Notes under the pieces: model-generated | Told to the model about the DNA's origin: nothing | The model's database searches: none | The model's input: only the letters and a program-made list of their open reading frames with translations | Assembly: GCA_032622095.1 (NCBI GenBank) | Contig: CP136063.1 | Span: 207,379,934-207,443,933 of the forward strand | Direction of reading: 5' to 3' | Source: Siphonodentalium dalli | Lineage: Eukaryota; Mollusca; Scaphopoda; Gadilida; Siphonodentaliidae | DNA: 64,000 nt | Part shown: positions 35,026 through 47,739 of the stretch, piece after piece | Position numbering within the stretch: position 1 is the stretch's first letter | Layout: each line of letters begins with the position of its first letter | Translations under genes and position numbers: made by a program

Positions 35026-35964
35026 AATACAACCCGAGCACCTTACTATCCGACACGGTACAATAAATTTTATTAATGGGGAGACGTACGTTTTGCAAAA
35101 ATCCAGTTAAAATGGCAAGAGGTTGTCTCAAGAACTGCTAGTATAATTAATAATTTCACACAAAACTCCGATCACCAAATAGCTTATTGTCTTGGCTCTA
35201 TGAGAGGAGGCTTCATTTGTATCATAATGTTGAGTTTGATTTGTAATTGCATAAGGCCTAAAAAAATACCTTTGTTTCCGGTAACGGTGGGCAAAAAAAT
35301 CAATAGGGTAGGGGGGGGGGTAAACATTTTTTATTTTTAATTTGTTTTTAATTCCATAACATAGAAAGTATTAATAGCCCTAAATGTGTTTTCTATACAG
35401 GTATACTATGTATACAATTTATCTGGATATAATGTTGTAAATGAACTCTTAAGGCACTGTATTTTATAATCTTTTAGTTCAATTTGTATTAGTTTTTGCC
35501 ATATGGCTTGGCAATAACAAGAGTCAGACCGCTCTTAAATTTGTACACATTTCGCATAATGCAGTGAGTCTTGAATCTTTGTCTTAAGGAAGCTTTCACC
35601 ACACCACCACCTTCCCCACATTGGACACAATTGTCTGCTTCGCCTATATCAGAACCCTTGGGTATTTTGGGCAAGGGTCCGGGGCCCATGCAATTGGGAA
35701 AAATAAATACCATAGCGGGTAAATTGTGAAATTTTCGATTTGAAATAATGACACTATCAGCTAGATGAAATTAAAAAATAAGATGTTTAAATCTTAATGA
35801 AGTAATTAATAAAACAACAGTATATATACTAGTTGACACTGTTAAAGTCAGTGCGTACCTCTACAAATATGACACATGGTGTGTATATATCCCAGCTCAT
35901 ACTTGGTCAGTACATCTATGTACCTCTGATATAGACTTTATTCTAGTAGGGTAAAATATAGAGG
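35026..35964. other. No gene seen
   Basis: AT-rich, with a run of 10 G at 35311-35320. No recognised domain. Confidence 0.4.
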
Positions 35965-36119
35965 ATATCTAGTGTTTTTGAGTGGATACCGAAAAATATG
36001 TCATGAGTGAGCGAGACAAATGTTTATTTTCGCGAGCGGCTTGCCGCGAGCGATAAATAAACATTTGTCACGGTCACGAATGACATATTTTTCGGTATCC
36101 ACTCAAAAACACTAGATAT
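35965..36119. repeat. 155-base hairpin (inverted repeat, almost no loop)
   Basis: Two arms of about 77 bases, starting ATATCTAGTGTTTTTGAGTG on the left and its complement on the right, meet at GCGGCTTGCCGC. Roughly nine in ten positions pair. It lies 265 bases beyond the 3' end of the Crypton remnant. It may be a miniature foldback element; no flanking duplication is certain. Confidence 0.85.
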
Positions 36120-36383
36120 TCTTTTTATTATACGCATATCCAAAGAAATTCACCATGTACGACGATAAATGATCTCACAATCGTCTTCAAAATACACCAT
36201 TTTGAAGCCATCAGCTGATCGGTGCCGCTTCACGCAATACTGCTTCACCATTCGCGGAATTTAAAAATATCGTTCCCGTATTCTTCCCTTTATTCCCCCC
36301 ATAAATATGTCCAATTTCAACATAACATAGATTTTAATTATAACTGTAATAATATGAGTGAATATTATGTAAATTAAATAAAT

Positions 36384-38051
36384 TCAATCACTGTCGCTGT
36401 CTATCACCCGAATGCGTTTGAAACGCTTTTCATTCCCGTTGAGGTTCATTTCATTTGTAATGCCGTGCTTCTGTGAGGCCTGGAAATATACATTAACGGC
36501 TCCATGAAATGTATTACCACTGAATACCGACTTCGGCAACTGTCCGGAATTGTCACAAATTTCACCATGCCTTGGAAATGAGATTTCAACAGGTCTCTTT
36601 ACACAGAGACTGGGGGTGGTACAGCTACACAGGTACACGTTCACTGCTTTCAGGCTGAATTCTTGGGGAAATGTTGTTTGCATTCCTGTCATTGTCAGAT
36701 AGAATATCAGATATTGGCCTACTTTGTTCTGGATTTATTTTACTCTAATTCAGGAGGCTGTTAACATTCTTATGTCCTGACACCTGAATTATTTGATGGG
36801 CAGGTACACCTTCATCACACAATGACTGCACAAGGTGTTTCCTCACACTGTAAGCTGTTATTCGCTTGTCGGTTTCTAGTCCAGCATCAGTGAACATATT
36901 CTTCATTATCGCATAGATGTTATTTAATCCAAATGCATTTTTTTTGTACCACGATTTTCCCAGTTGCATCCACCCTTGATGATTGATCGCCAAGAAAAAT
37001 GGTGAGTCAGACGCGCACATTTCAGCTGGTCTCTTTTCTGCAAATAGCTGATATAATGTGACGGGATATTTCAATTTGTCTTCTGTTGAATACGCTCTGG
37101 GTTTTACTTTCCTGACATCCCTTGTGTTTTCTCCAGTCCTCGTTTTCGTTTGTCGCTCTTGGATGTATATCACATAATTCCTGCCCGCCTCATCTTCTCT
37201 TACTTCAACGTCACCCCATCTCAGTGAGTAAGTTTCTTGGCCAGTTCGCATGCCGAAATGTAGCGTACACATCAACCACATTGAATGTAGCAGTGATTTT
37301 GGATTATGAGGTCCAAGTACTTTTGCATCAAAAAGTTTATCTATGTCAGTTTGAGACAGTGGATCTGCAGCATGTGGCTTGTTTCCTCGACCCATAGATT
37401 TTAACTGCTTCTGTTAGTTTTTCAGTGTTTGTCGGCATTTGGCAAATCTGTGGTCGGTTATGAGTGACGCTTCATAGTTCTCCTTAAATATCGATCAAAA
37501 GATGATATGTAGGCGCGAAGTGTTGTTGGCTCAAATTCACAGCCATCCTTCTTCCGCACCGACAGCAGGAATTCAGAAATGAGTTCACAAAGTTCATTCG
37601 GTGGAATTTGCTCTATCACTCTGGTTTCACCACTTTCCAAAGCATACAGACTCAACAACTTCAAGTCATACTCAGTCTTTCTTTTTGTGTTCACATTCTG
37701 CTGCTCTTGGTTGAAATTATCAACATCACCTCCATACATTTTTACAAACCTCAGATTGTCCATCCTTCCCTGGTTTCCAACACTGTACACAGAATCAGCT
37801 GAAGCTGAACTTGAAGGTGCAGTGATGACAGGGTCAGGGTGAGGGTTAATTCCGTCGATTTCATCAAACAATATACCGCTAGGCACAGGGTCCAACTCAG
37901 TTCCACTTCCAGCATCACCAGCACAAGAAACTGTTCCCGTTTTTGTCGAATCTTCATCAATCTCTTTAAATAACTCCTCAAGTGATATTTCTTCATCTAA
38001 TTGGAAATTATCCCAAAGATCATCTCCGACGAGTGTAGAATGGCCTTCCAT
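36384..38051 (-). pseudogene. Crypton-type tyrosine recombinase, broken at several points
   Basis: Cryptons are DNA transposons that move with a tyrosine recombinase. Starting at ATG 38051, an acidic leader and a helical core-binding region (to about 37461) lead into a frameshift near 37460 and an in-frame TAA (37414-37416). The catalytic domain follows (37395-36745): HFGMRTGQE with the first Arg (R50 of that block), TAYSVRKH in place of the usual H-x-x-R (His is Tyr, Arg kept at 185), and SGHKNVNSL with His 208. Nine residues later, where the family has the nucleophilic Tyr, the codon is TAG (36745-36747); the frame continues open afterwards for over 30 codons. The tail (to 36384) is in another frame and holds SGNTFHGAVNVYF and the acidic end VIDSDSD. 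Domesticated relatives (DUF3504 proteins) also lack parts of the catalytic set, but the multiple breaks argue for a dead copy. Confidence 0.85.
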
Positions 38052-38177
38052 ATTTTCCGCAAAACGTAAACAATGCAGACGTACAAAGTATAGAATAGGA
38101 AAGATAACTCTACTGATGCGCGTGGATTTTGAAATATTCCGGTAGCGCATTGGTACACGCAAGTGAATCGGTCGCAC

Positions 38178-39345
38178 GCGCGAGCTAGTGTGAAAGTATA
38201 TTCTTCTATATCCCCTTAGAACTGGGTGATATCGATATTTATCTAAACGCGTTTTTTTCTATAATTCACTGTTGAGCGTATAATAAAAAATATTATATAC
38301 AAATTATAGTCAGGACTAATAAATGATTTCTTCTTGATATAATATATATGTAGAGTTAAGTAGCTATACCATAATAACACAATGTGTTAAAGCATAGTAT
38401 TCAACCTGGTAAAAAAAATCCCCACCTTCCTTCATCTTCCCACATCATCAATGTTTGCATCTCATACTGGGGTTACATGTTTTAGAGGCTACCGGTATAT
38501 AACTGTCAGAAAATTTAACTGCAGATTTATTTGCGAATTTCTATTAAACAATCACTTGTCATATATGTTCAAAGTCATTTAATTTCTATTAACCAACATC
38601 CTACACATATTAATTGGGTTAATAAACATATCCCATGCCCATGCATGGCCCATAAGTCTAATTGACTTCGTTTTATTTTCGGTTAAAGTTGCCTATTTTT
38701 GAGGCATCCCGTTTCCGGATGTCAGTTGGCCCACTAACCCCAGTTTGGTGTGTTTTGTGAGCGTGATTTTGCAAGCTAATTGGGCTAACGACTCATTACA
38801 AATAAATGTTGATATGCAGTGTGGTCCACTCAAGCAGGGAGCAATCAACAATAACTAGGTCACAGTGTTGAGAGACATGGTTGTCAGCTTTAACTTGGTT
38901 ATGAACTCATGACCCACAACTCATCCCGGCCCAATTGTTCATTGATCAACATGCATGGCATGAAAATCCTCAAATATCGAAAAGTATGTGTGGGTAGTAG
39001 CCTTTCTTAATGAAAAAAATCATTAAATTTCACAAATAAAGAACAATTAGTCTCCCCTGATGATCTTGAGTTATTATATCATGAAGTGCACTTTGAAAAA
39101 AAATATATTTATAGAAGTTCTTGGGACCTGAAAACAGTGAAATTTTAAATATATATCATGCCATAAAAGTAAAGTAAATGAGGTTATAATATCCAATTGG
39201 TTGATGGTTCTTAAATACTGTGGCACAATAATATCCTATACAAAATTTTACAAAGAAATTCCTAACATATTTTGAGAAAATACATTTTGAAATATCAGGG
39301 AATTTTGGCAAAACGTGCATCTGACCCTTAACTTATATAATACTA
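38178..39345. other. No gene seen
   Basis: AT-rich sequence without recognised repeats or domains. Confidence 0.4.
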
Positions 39346-39376
39346 CCTGGGGTATCCGGCGTTGCTCGGGTAAAGA
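39346..39376 (-). mobile_element. Helitron-like 3' terminus (hairpin plus AGGTAGT)
   Basis: On the minus strand CCCGAGCAACGCCGG, then ATACCCCAGGTAGT and AT-rich DNA. This matches the layout at 17730-17760 (hairpin, about ten bases, CTAGT, TATATA). The rest of the element cannot be delimited. Confidence 0.45.
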
Positions 39377-39689
39377 AGACTGGAAACAAATTTTCGAGAT
39401 ACATTTACACAATTTCAAAGAACTTATCCGTTCACCACATTGGTGGTCTTCCCTCCTCCTGCCTTGATGGATAGGTTGACTGTTGATTTAGTACTGATAT
39501 GGTATGGATAAAGAGCGTTATGGTCGCTTATGCTATTCGAGGCGATGTGTGGCGTTGAGTGCAGTCGCTGTGTAGACTAACGATAAAGAACATTCCCTAT
39601 TGATATATTCACGATATGTATGAACAAAGAGCGTTCTGCTCGCTTATATATGGCGCAACATGTTAACTACATTCCGTGTGGAATCTCAG

Positions 39690-40430
39690 ACATCTGAGGT
39701 AAACGCAAAGACGTGGCGACAGGGGGGGGGGGGGTTGGGGGTGTCTCACCCCAACTTTGGTCAACATTTTCAACAGTTAGAAATTTCATAAATGCCAAAA
39801 CATTAGTTGGAAATTTCACACCAACATTAGATTGAAAATGTTCTTGTAGTTTTATTTTCAAACAATTTATTCGGGGAATTAATTGTTTTTGGACCAATAT
39901 TTGGATATTTTCCTATTTTTGGGACTGAAATTGTCATCAGTTGGAAATTTTCCAACCTTAGGGGGGGGGGGTGACAGGTTGGAAATTTCCAACACTTGGA
40001 AAGCTTGTGTCCTTGAAATTTCCAACTCTAAAAAGGCTTGAGGCTAGTCTAGATGCTAGGATTCTGCAATTTTCTTGTTCAGATTTCAAAATTTTCGCAC
40101 ACTGGTCGGCCCTGTGTGTCATTGCCCCTCCCCCTGGCCAATACAAAACTGCTAATTAGTTTAACAAAACAATATTTGACTACAGTTGGTCAAACTTGTG
40201 GACTGAAATGGTCATCAGTTGGAGAATTTCCCAACCTGAGGGTGAGTATGGGGTTTGAAATTTCCAACACTATAGGAAAGCTTCAGTTGAGGCCAGTCTA
40301 GATGCTAGGCGATTGTCTCGTATAGTTTTAAAACTGTTCTCACACCAGGACGAACAACCGTGGTCAGCCCGGTGTGTCCTGATCTCTTGCCCGTAGCCGT
40401 GTGCATTCGTCTGGAGTTAGACGACTAAAT
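39690..40430. repeat. TTGGAAATTTCCAAC dispersed repeats with poly-G runs
   Basis: Two overlapping copies of the family also seen at 15.3 and 46.4 kb: GGTTGGAAATTTCCAACAC, TTGGAAAGCTT and GAGGCTAGTCTAGATGC (39977-40060), then again at 40215-40310. G runs of 13 (39722-39734) and 11 (39961-39971) sit at repeated positions within it. Not coding. Confidence 0.6.
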
Positions 40431-41456
40431 GTTATAATGTATTAAAGTTTTCAGGTTAAAAAATATCTTAATCTTCTCATACCGGGAATATAGAATATAG
40501 AACCATGGTTTATGAATATATAGGATATTAGGCATGAACAGTGAGGTGCAAGGGGGGGGGGTGCAAATGGAATTATGCAAAACTTGTGTTTGGTCTGATT
40601 CTGATTCAAGAAGGGGGTGCAGTTGGAAATTCCAAAGGTGGACACCCCCCCCCAACAGAGACCCTCTATCCACGTCCCTGAGTAAACGGGACCTATCGAA
40701 CAAACAAACAAAATTGAGTTTTATTAGTATGGATTATTTAATTAAAACACTCCGTTACTCATTTCATAACATGAATGGATACATGCATACAAAAAACAGT
40801 ATATGTTTACTCAATATCGAGAGACAAACGACTGCAAAACCATTGCATGCCAACTGCTATATTTATGTTCAGTCGGTCAATTTTAACAACCGGTTCCGCA
40901 GTGCTTCGTTCTACCTTAACCTTCAAAGTGTCACTTTTATAGCGGCATTGTCAGATATCTTATCTATGTTATTAACAAAAAACCAACACAGAAACCAGTC
41001 TCAAGTACCAGCTGATATGTACATGCATTATTTTTCACGCGAAGTAATCACTCGACAGGTATGTTTGCTGTGATAAAAGCCATGTACGCCCATGTAAAAT
41101 AGACACACCCTTGTAAATTCTATGCACGTAAAGACATGGTGTAATATGGTGGTCAAATAGGCCATACTTAGGTAAAAACCCATGTCAATCAGAACACAAT
41201 GTAGTAAATCACTTCTTCTAAAAAAAAACGCTCCAAAAACGCTCTTTAAAAATGTTTCTATTATTTTTTTTTCATTTCTGAATACATGCGTTATTTAGTC
41301 ACTATATATTTCTTCGAGGTAAAAAGCGCTCTTTAAAATCGCTTTACTTCAAAAGTCGTCAGTTACTGCAAAACGTGGTGCTATACAATAGTCTCGTCGA
41401 TAAACTCAAATTTTAGGGGTCAACCTAGAAAAAATACCGACTAAGTTGGTTTTTAT
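40431..41456. other. No gene supported
   Basis: A 179-codon plus frame (40534-41073) begins at a G10 run (40552-40561), has a C9 run (40645-40653), and shows no domain, signal or splice pattern. I regard it as chance. Confidence 0.4.
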
Positions 41457-44241
41457 ACCATTTTGAAGAGGAAGCTCTCCTCTATAATATATCCAAAATC
41501 CGCATTGAGCATTTTTTGTAATTCAAGATGGCGCCCAAGATGGCTGCCATTTTCCTATAAGTCAGCTTGATTATAGTGAGAACATCTTGTCATATGTATA
41601 CACATGTATACATTTTTGTGAGGTTATGACATAACGCCACCTTTATGTGCCAAAATTGGAACTCCCCGTCCAAGATGGCCGCCAAAATGGCGACCAGAAG
41701 TGGAATTTTTACGTTTTTTACTAATATCTTTAAGATAAGTTTCTGTGGTTTGAAACTGGTTGAGAAATGTGACTTTATTTTGTATTTAGCACGTTAACTG
41801 ACCATTGAAGCAATGATATATGCTGCTCGTGGGGTCTACAACCCTTCCGATCACTCAAAAATTCGATTTTTACAAAACGCCGTACAACATTTCACAAGAT
41901 CCCCATTGCATAAATATTTGCGGTGACACCGGCGGCCATATAGCCACTCAATATATACATATACACCCAACCCAAAACCATAGAGTCACTCCAGGTATAT
42001 ACATATAGACCTCACAAATGGCCTTACGACCCTTCTAGATATATAAATGTCCCGTACCGCGCACACGGCCATTCATACACTCCAGACTTGCATATACACC
42101 TGGCCCATGACAATTCAGACTCTCGCTGTATACGCATAAACCACATTCGTGATCATAGTCACTCCTTGTATATCAATTCAAACCACCATTAATTTTGCCA
42201 TACTGCCAATCCCTATATACATATTGGCCGTGCCATGGCCGTATAGTCACTCGTGATATACATGTACACCTCACCCACAGCGTCACTCCAGGTGTATATA
42301 CATACCTCACCTAAGGCCACACAGCCCTTCTATATATATCAATACCCCGCACACACGACCATTCGTACACTTCAGACTTGCATATACAGCTCAACCGTGA
42401 CAATTCAGCCACTCGCTGTATACTTATACACCCTCTCCATGAGCATTCAGCTATTCGCTGTAATCTTGTACACACCAGCGGTGACAATACAATATGCCCT
42501 ACATATAAACATATACATCCCACCCATCACCATGAAGTCATTCTCTATATACGCCAGCCGCCAATGACCATCAAAGTGTACTCCAGGTATGCATATACAC
42601 TTCAACGATGACCGTGCAGTCATTCCATGTACACATATACATATTGCCCATAACCATACAACAACACCCTATGTATACATACCCCATCCATTACGATACA
42701 TCCAACACATGTATACATATATACCCACCATGACAATACAGCCACCCAATGTACACCTGTACAGCCACCCACCCCTGACCACACAGTCACTCCATATATA
42801 CATACATGACAGTGTATCTGCTCTCGTTGTGCCCATACACCACTTCAATGACCAGACAGCCACTCACTGTAAACATGTTCACCTCACACATGACCATACA
42901 GCTACTCCTTATATAGCTATACATCTCACCATGGACACCCCACCCATGACCATATAGTCACACATTGTATAACTATTCACACCATTCGTTAATACAATAA
43001 CTCCATGTATACCTACTCACCTCGCCTATGGCCATAAATTCAACAGACATACACACTGTATTAAGTTGATCAATGTTGATGTTAATGGGCCAGAATAGCC
43101 GAATAATATGATCCCTCTCAGTTCTGTTTCAACGTTCTGCCCATTTCCGTTCAAAAACAAGGACGTTTTTGACAAAATCCATATTGCATTCCTCAAAATG
43201 AACTCGTAGGATACCGGGACAACCAGCATAGAACATTTAGTTGATTAAGTAGCATGTGGGTCACAATTGATTATGATTCATATACACCACGTATATACAC
43301 ATATGTATATGTATATAATAATGTTTACCAAATTTGGTTGCCATTTTGGAAGCCATCTTGAGTAATTGTGTCTAAAACACCTCAGTGTTACACATGTAAC
43401 ACATATCAAAACAATAGACATCTTTGATACCAAACATAGTTCCATTTAACTTTGAAAAAATGGCTCAAACTTGAACTGCGATATTTTGCCTATTTTGATA
43501 TCAGGTTTGTGACAGAAAATTTCGAATAATTCTGGTAATTTCAGTGGTTAAAATAGTAACAAGTACCCAAGGTGCATCAAAAATGTTAGTAGTCAAGCTG
43601 TTGTATGGCACGCTGGGATAATAATTACCATTTTCCATATTTTGGCGGCCATTTTGACAGCTATTTTGAGCCAATTGTGGTACCATTGAGTTCGAATATC
43701 AATAAGATATACATGTAGAATGCATCACTTACATTGCACAATTCTTCCCACTTCGTGGTGAAATATGACTAGAATCCCAATGGGGATGTTTTGTGAAATA
43801 TTATACCGCGTTTTGTAAAATCGAATTTTTGAGTGATCGGAAGGGGCGTGGACCACACGAGCAGCATATTTCATTGCTCTAGTGGTCAGTTAACACGCTA
43901 AATACAAAGTCACAATTCTCAACCAGTTCCAAACCACGTAAACTTATCTTAAAGATATTAGTAAACAACGTACAAATTCCACTTCCGGTCGCCATTTTGG
44001 CGGCCATCTTGGATGGGGAGTTCCAACTTTGGCACATAAAGGTGGAGTTATGTCTTAGCTTCACATAAATGTATACATGTGTATACATATGACAAGATGT
44101 TCTCACTGTAATTGCATCAAGCTGACTTATAGGAAAATGGCAGCCACATTGGACGCCATCTTGAATTACAAAAAAATGCTCAAAGCGGATTTTAGCGGAT
44201 TTAGGATATGTTATAGAGGATATATTCCTCTTCAAAATGGT
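41457..44241. mobile_element. Large inverted structure with arms of about 460 bases
   Basis: Left arm 41457-41909 and right arm 43778-44241 are inverted copies of the AAGATGGCCGCC family. Both carry AAGATGG / GCCATTTT clusters, TATACATGTGTATAC-like words, GGTTTGAAACTGGTTGAG or equivalent, and AAAATTCGATTTTTAC. The right side continues inward to about 43320 with more of the same family (GGCGGCCATTTTG), while the loop holds a degenerate tandem array. Frames reading KMAAKMATGS are products of the repeat, not genes. Confidence 0.75.
41920..43030. repeat. Degenerate tandem array of about 43-base units
   Basis: Recurrent order TGACCATACAGTCACTCC, then TGTATACATATACACC, then CACCCATGACC, with 42-45 bases between equivalent words where clean (42731, 42776, 42850, 42891). 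Strongly diverged, so old. It lies entirely within the loop of the surrounding inverted structure. Confidence 0.75.
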
Positions 44242-44833
44242 CGGATTTGTGAATTCTAAATTCTCTAGTATTAATGTCATATGACTTTCGAATGACGTGA
44301 TGTAATGCCATACAATAATATACAAGTGGAACAAGGGGAATGATTTTATGAATCGTAGTCCTATGTGTAGACCAAAGCATATTGAAGAATATGCGAATCT
44401 ACAAATCGATCTGATTCAGAGGTTGGGTTTTTTGTATTTATGTTAAAACGGAAACAACAAAGTGATAATTATAATAAATACGAGAGATATGGGGCCGTTA
44501 TGTGGTATGAATGCGTTGAGTTGGTCAGTAATATATATATATTCTACTTACTGTCGATAGTGTCGTTGATGCGGGGCTGGAGTGGTCATCATATCGAACG
44601 AGTGGGAAAAAAACAGCCGCCGGTCTGCGTCAGACATGTGCTCATAACCGGAGTTCCTCTAAATCAATTTTTAGACGAGATAATGGAATTTGTTCTCATT
44701 TCTGCTATTAATAATGACATTTTGCATGTTGAAACCACTGCTATGTAAATATAAACTGTTGCAGTGACCAACTTTCCTCGTCAGACACCTACATTTGTTT
44801 ATTAAGCATTCGGATGGAGAGCTTACAGTGACT

Positions 44834-45616
44834 TTCCAAACGACGGATTTTTGTCGACTCGAATCTAATTGTATTAAATCCGTCGGTGATTCGTCTGCGG
44901 TCAATTTTGTTTCAGACGGACGCATCTTCGTCGCATCGAATCTAATACATCGGTCGATTTATTTAAAGGTGGATTCCCGGTTACCGTCACAAAATGGTCA
45001 CGCGTAGATATTGAGGCCTATATATACCGGTATGTTATACATATATATACTAAAATACAGTATAAATTATGTATTGCAGCGCGAACATATGTGCACATGT
45101 ATATGAGGATGTATGTAGTACATATAGTTATATAATATACTATAATAGGCGCTACAAATAAATGTTATATCGTGCAAATGCCATATATGTGTATACCATG
45201 CTTGTAAATACAGTTATACAATATTTATTATAAATCAGAGACTACCATCCCTACCCAGGCTACCACTCTGCTCCTTATAATAAGTAATATACCGGAATAT
45301 ATGAGTCATTATAAATAAGAGATTACCACCCCTATACCTCTCATAATAAGTAATGCCGGTATATATGAATTATTATAAATCAGTGGTACCACCCCTACCG
45401 ATCATAATAAGAAATATCGGTATATATGAATTATTATAAATCAGTTGCTACAACCCCTACCCCTTATACCGGTATATATGAATTATCATAAATCATTGAT
45501 ACTATATCGCTTATATAATACAAAATTTATAAGATGTGAGTCAGTGACATGCCATATTCTTTGAGAAATCAAACTACCAAAATAATTACAATTTTCACAA
45601 TGTTACCTACGCAATG

Positions 45617-45649
<33 letters not shown>

Positions 45650-46010
45650 TTCTTTATAACAAAGAGAGCGTGCGACAAATGACGTCATGTGGGTATTTCT
45701 GCAGATAAGGGGAACCCCCTCATTATTATATCATTATCATATCATTATCATATCATTTGCATTCGTTACTTCGGCAACTTTCGGCTCTTCTCGTCACGTG
45801 TATTAGATTCGAGTCGTCAAAAATCCGTCGTTTGAAACCAAGACGGATTTCAGACGCATCATCGACAAAGATTCGTCTGAATTGGACGGAGATTCGTCTG
45901 TGATGCGTCTGACACGGATCTAATTGTTTCAAGCTTCGCATTTTTGACGCATTTAATACAATTGCGGGTCTGGTATTAGATTCGAGTCGACAAAAATCCG
46001 TCGTTTGGAA
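44834..46010. mobile_element. Inverted-end element with repeated GTCGACTCGAATCTAAT
   Basis: The first and last 36 bases (44834-44869 and 45975-46010) are perfect or near-perfect inverted repeats starting TTCCAAACGACGGATTTTTG. A second internal copy of that end occurs at about 45800-45835. Subterminal words TCGTCTG and GACGCATC recur. No transposase frame. (TA)n at 45621-45648 is internal. Confidence 0.7.
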
Positions 46011-46012
46011 CG

Positions 46013-47428
46013 GGCCTTACCCTTGGAACAAACGTCGCACTACATATATACCGACGACTCGAATTCAGTTATTTGAATTCGAGTCGACAAAAGTGCGACG
46101 TTTGTTTCAAATAAATGCGAGTGGACACACTACCGACGAAGAATGCGCGTGGTCAACACGAATTTAATTGCTGATGCGTCTGAGATCCGTGTTGGAAACA
46201 AACGTCGCATCACCGTCGACTCGAATTGATATCGGAGAAATACCAACTAGCTGCATAATGATATTTCAGCTTCAGCTCAATTCAATTGCGCTTTTACATG
46301 AATCAAGCTGGATTGCGCTGAAACGAAATTGAATTGCGCTGAAGCGCAATTATTAATAAATGTGAATTTGGCCTCCCATATGGACCTGTGCAAATTTCAC
46401 ATCAACCATGTACCTTTATTTTACTGTATCTGGATTAACGTACTTGCATCAACGATGGGTTGAAATTGTTCTTGTAATTTGATTTTCCAACAATGAATTA
46501 TTGGGGAATTTGTTCTTTTTAGACAAACATTTGCATATTTTCCTACGTTTGGTCCAACATTTTGACTGAAATGGCCATCAGTCGGGAAGCCTGTGTCTTG
46601 GTCCCTCATGACCCCCCGTGGCCAGCCAAAAAAACTGCTAATTATTTTCCTACGCTTTTGTTCAAAATTATTAACTTAAATGGTTATCAGTTGGAAATTT
46701 TCCAACCTTCGTGGGGTGTCAGGTTGGAAATTTCCAACACTTGGAAAGCTTGAGGCCAGTCTAATGCTATAGGTTTTTGCGGTTTTCATGTTCAGACCTT
46801 TCTCCCACCGTGCCCAACTATGATAGAATTTTCAGGTTCAGATCTCTAATGTTTCCTCTACTGGCAGAACCATGGTCCGCCCAGTGCACGATCACACGTC
46901 TACTGATCTATTCAGAATAGGCTATCACCCAGGCATGTGAAGGAACAGCCAAGCGGGGTGCAATTTGAATTACGCGAATTTATTAGCCCCCCCCCCCCAA
47001 ACGGAGACCCTCTAGCTATACGTCCCTACCCGCCATGTTTATTTTACCACCTGGTTTTAGATAGGCATACTGACGCAATATAGTGTTATACCGCGTTGAC
47101 ATCAACTTGCTATTAAATTCTACGAAATAGCGATATAAAACCAATAATTTCCACTCCTCATAATATTAACATTAATTTCGTCGCTTGGAAGTCAAAAGCC
47201 ACATTTTCTCACTAAATTTTACGTTTTAGAATTGATATATAACTTCATATTTTAACCGTTTTGACCCTCATGAACGCTTTTTGCCATTTTAAGAAATCAT
47301 TTAGATTCGTCTTGAATTAAATGCGACGTTTGTTTCAACAGACGAATTATGAATTAAACTCGAGTTTAATTCGAATGGAATTCGAGTCGTCGGTAGTGCG
47401 ACGTTTGTTCCAAGGGTAGGCCTTGAAG
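46013..47428. mobile_element. Second inverted-end element, abutting the first
   Basis: The left end GGCCTTACCCTTGGAACAAA and the right end (about 47398-47428) reverse-complemented agree over about 30 bases, including CGTCGCACTAC. The ends also carry GACGACTCGAATTC, echoing the neighbour at 44.8-46.0 kb, so the two are probably related families. The interior contains a TTGGAAATTTCC-family repeat (46380-47040) with a C12 run at 46987-46998. No coding content. Confidence 0.65.
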
Positions 47429-47739
47429 GTTGTGTGTATTGAACATGTACCATATAATGTGCATATATATAATCTATTTAAACACAAGTCACCATTTAAT
47501 TTATACAAAATTATAATCCAATCCAGCTTAGGCGAATGGCTTTATGTGAGGAACAACCTAGTCATCAATGCGTTGCTTTCACCCTCACATACCACACTCA
47601 TGGACTCGTCACATATAGAGCTTGAGCTGCATATAGACCCTCTATGCCGATTTTTGGTGGTTATAACATATCTGTAGAACAATATCAGTCCTTCAATTTG
47701 TTGGTTGTGTGCCATCTGGCTATGGGGGCTTTCTAGAGT

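Noticed and set aside
37122-37842. Plus-strand frames within the Crypton
   Set aside because: Antisense shadows; the minus strand carries the conserved recombinase motifs.
40534-41073. 179-codon plus frame, one of the longest outside repeats
   Set aside because: Starts in a G run, passes a C run, has no hydrophobic, cysteine or domain pattern and no splice logic.
43879-44334. 151-codon minus frame with KMAAKMATGS
   Set aside because: The motif is the translation of the AAGATGGC repeat and reappears in unrelated places with different flanks.
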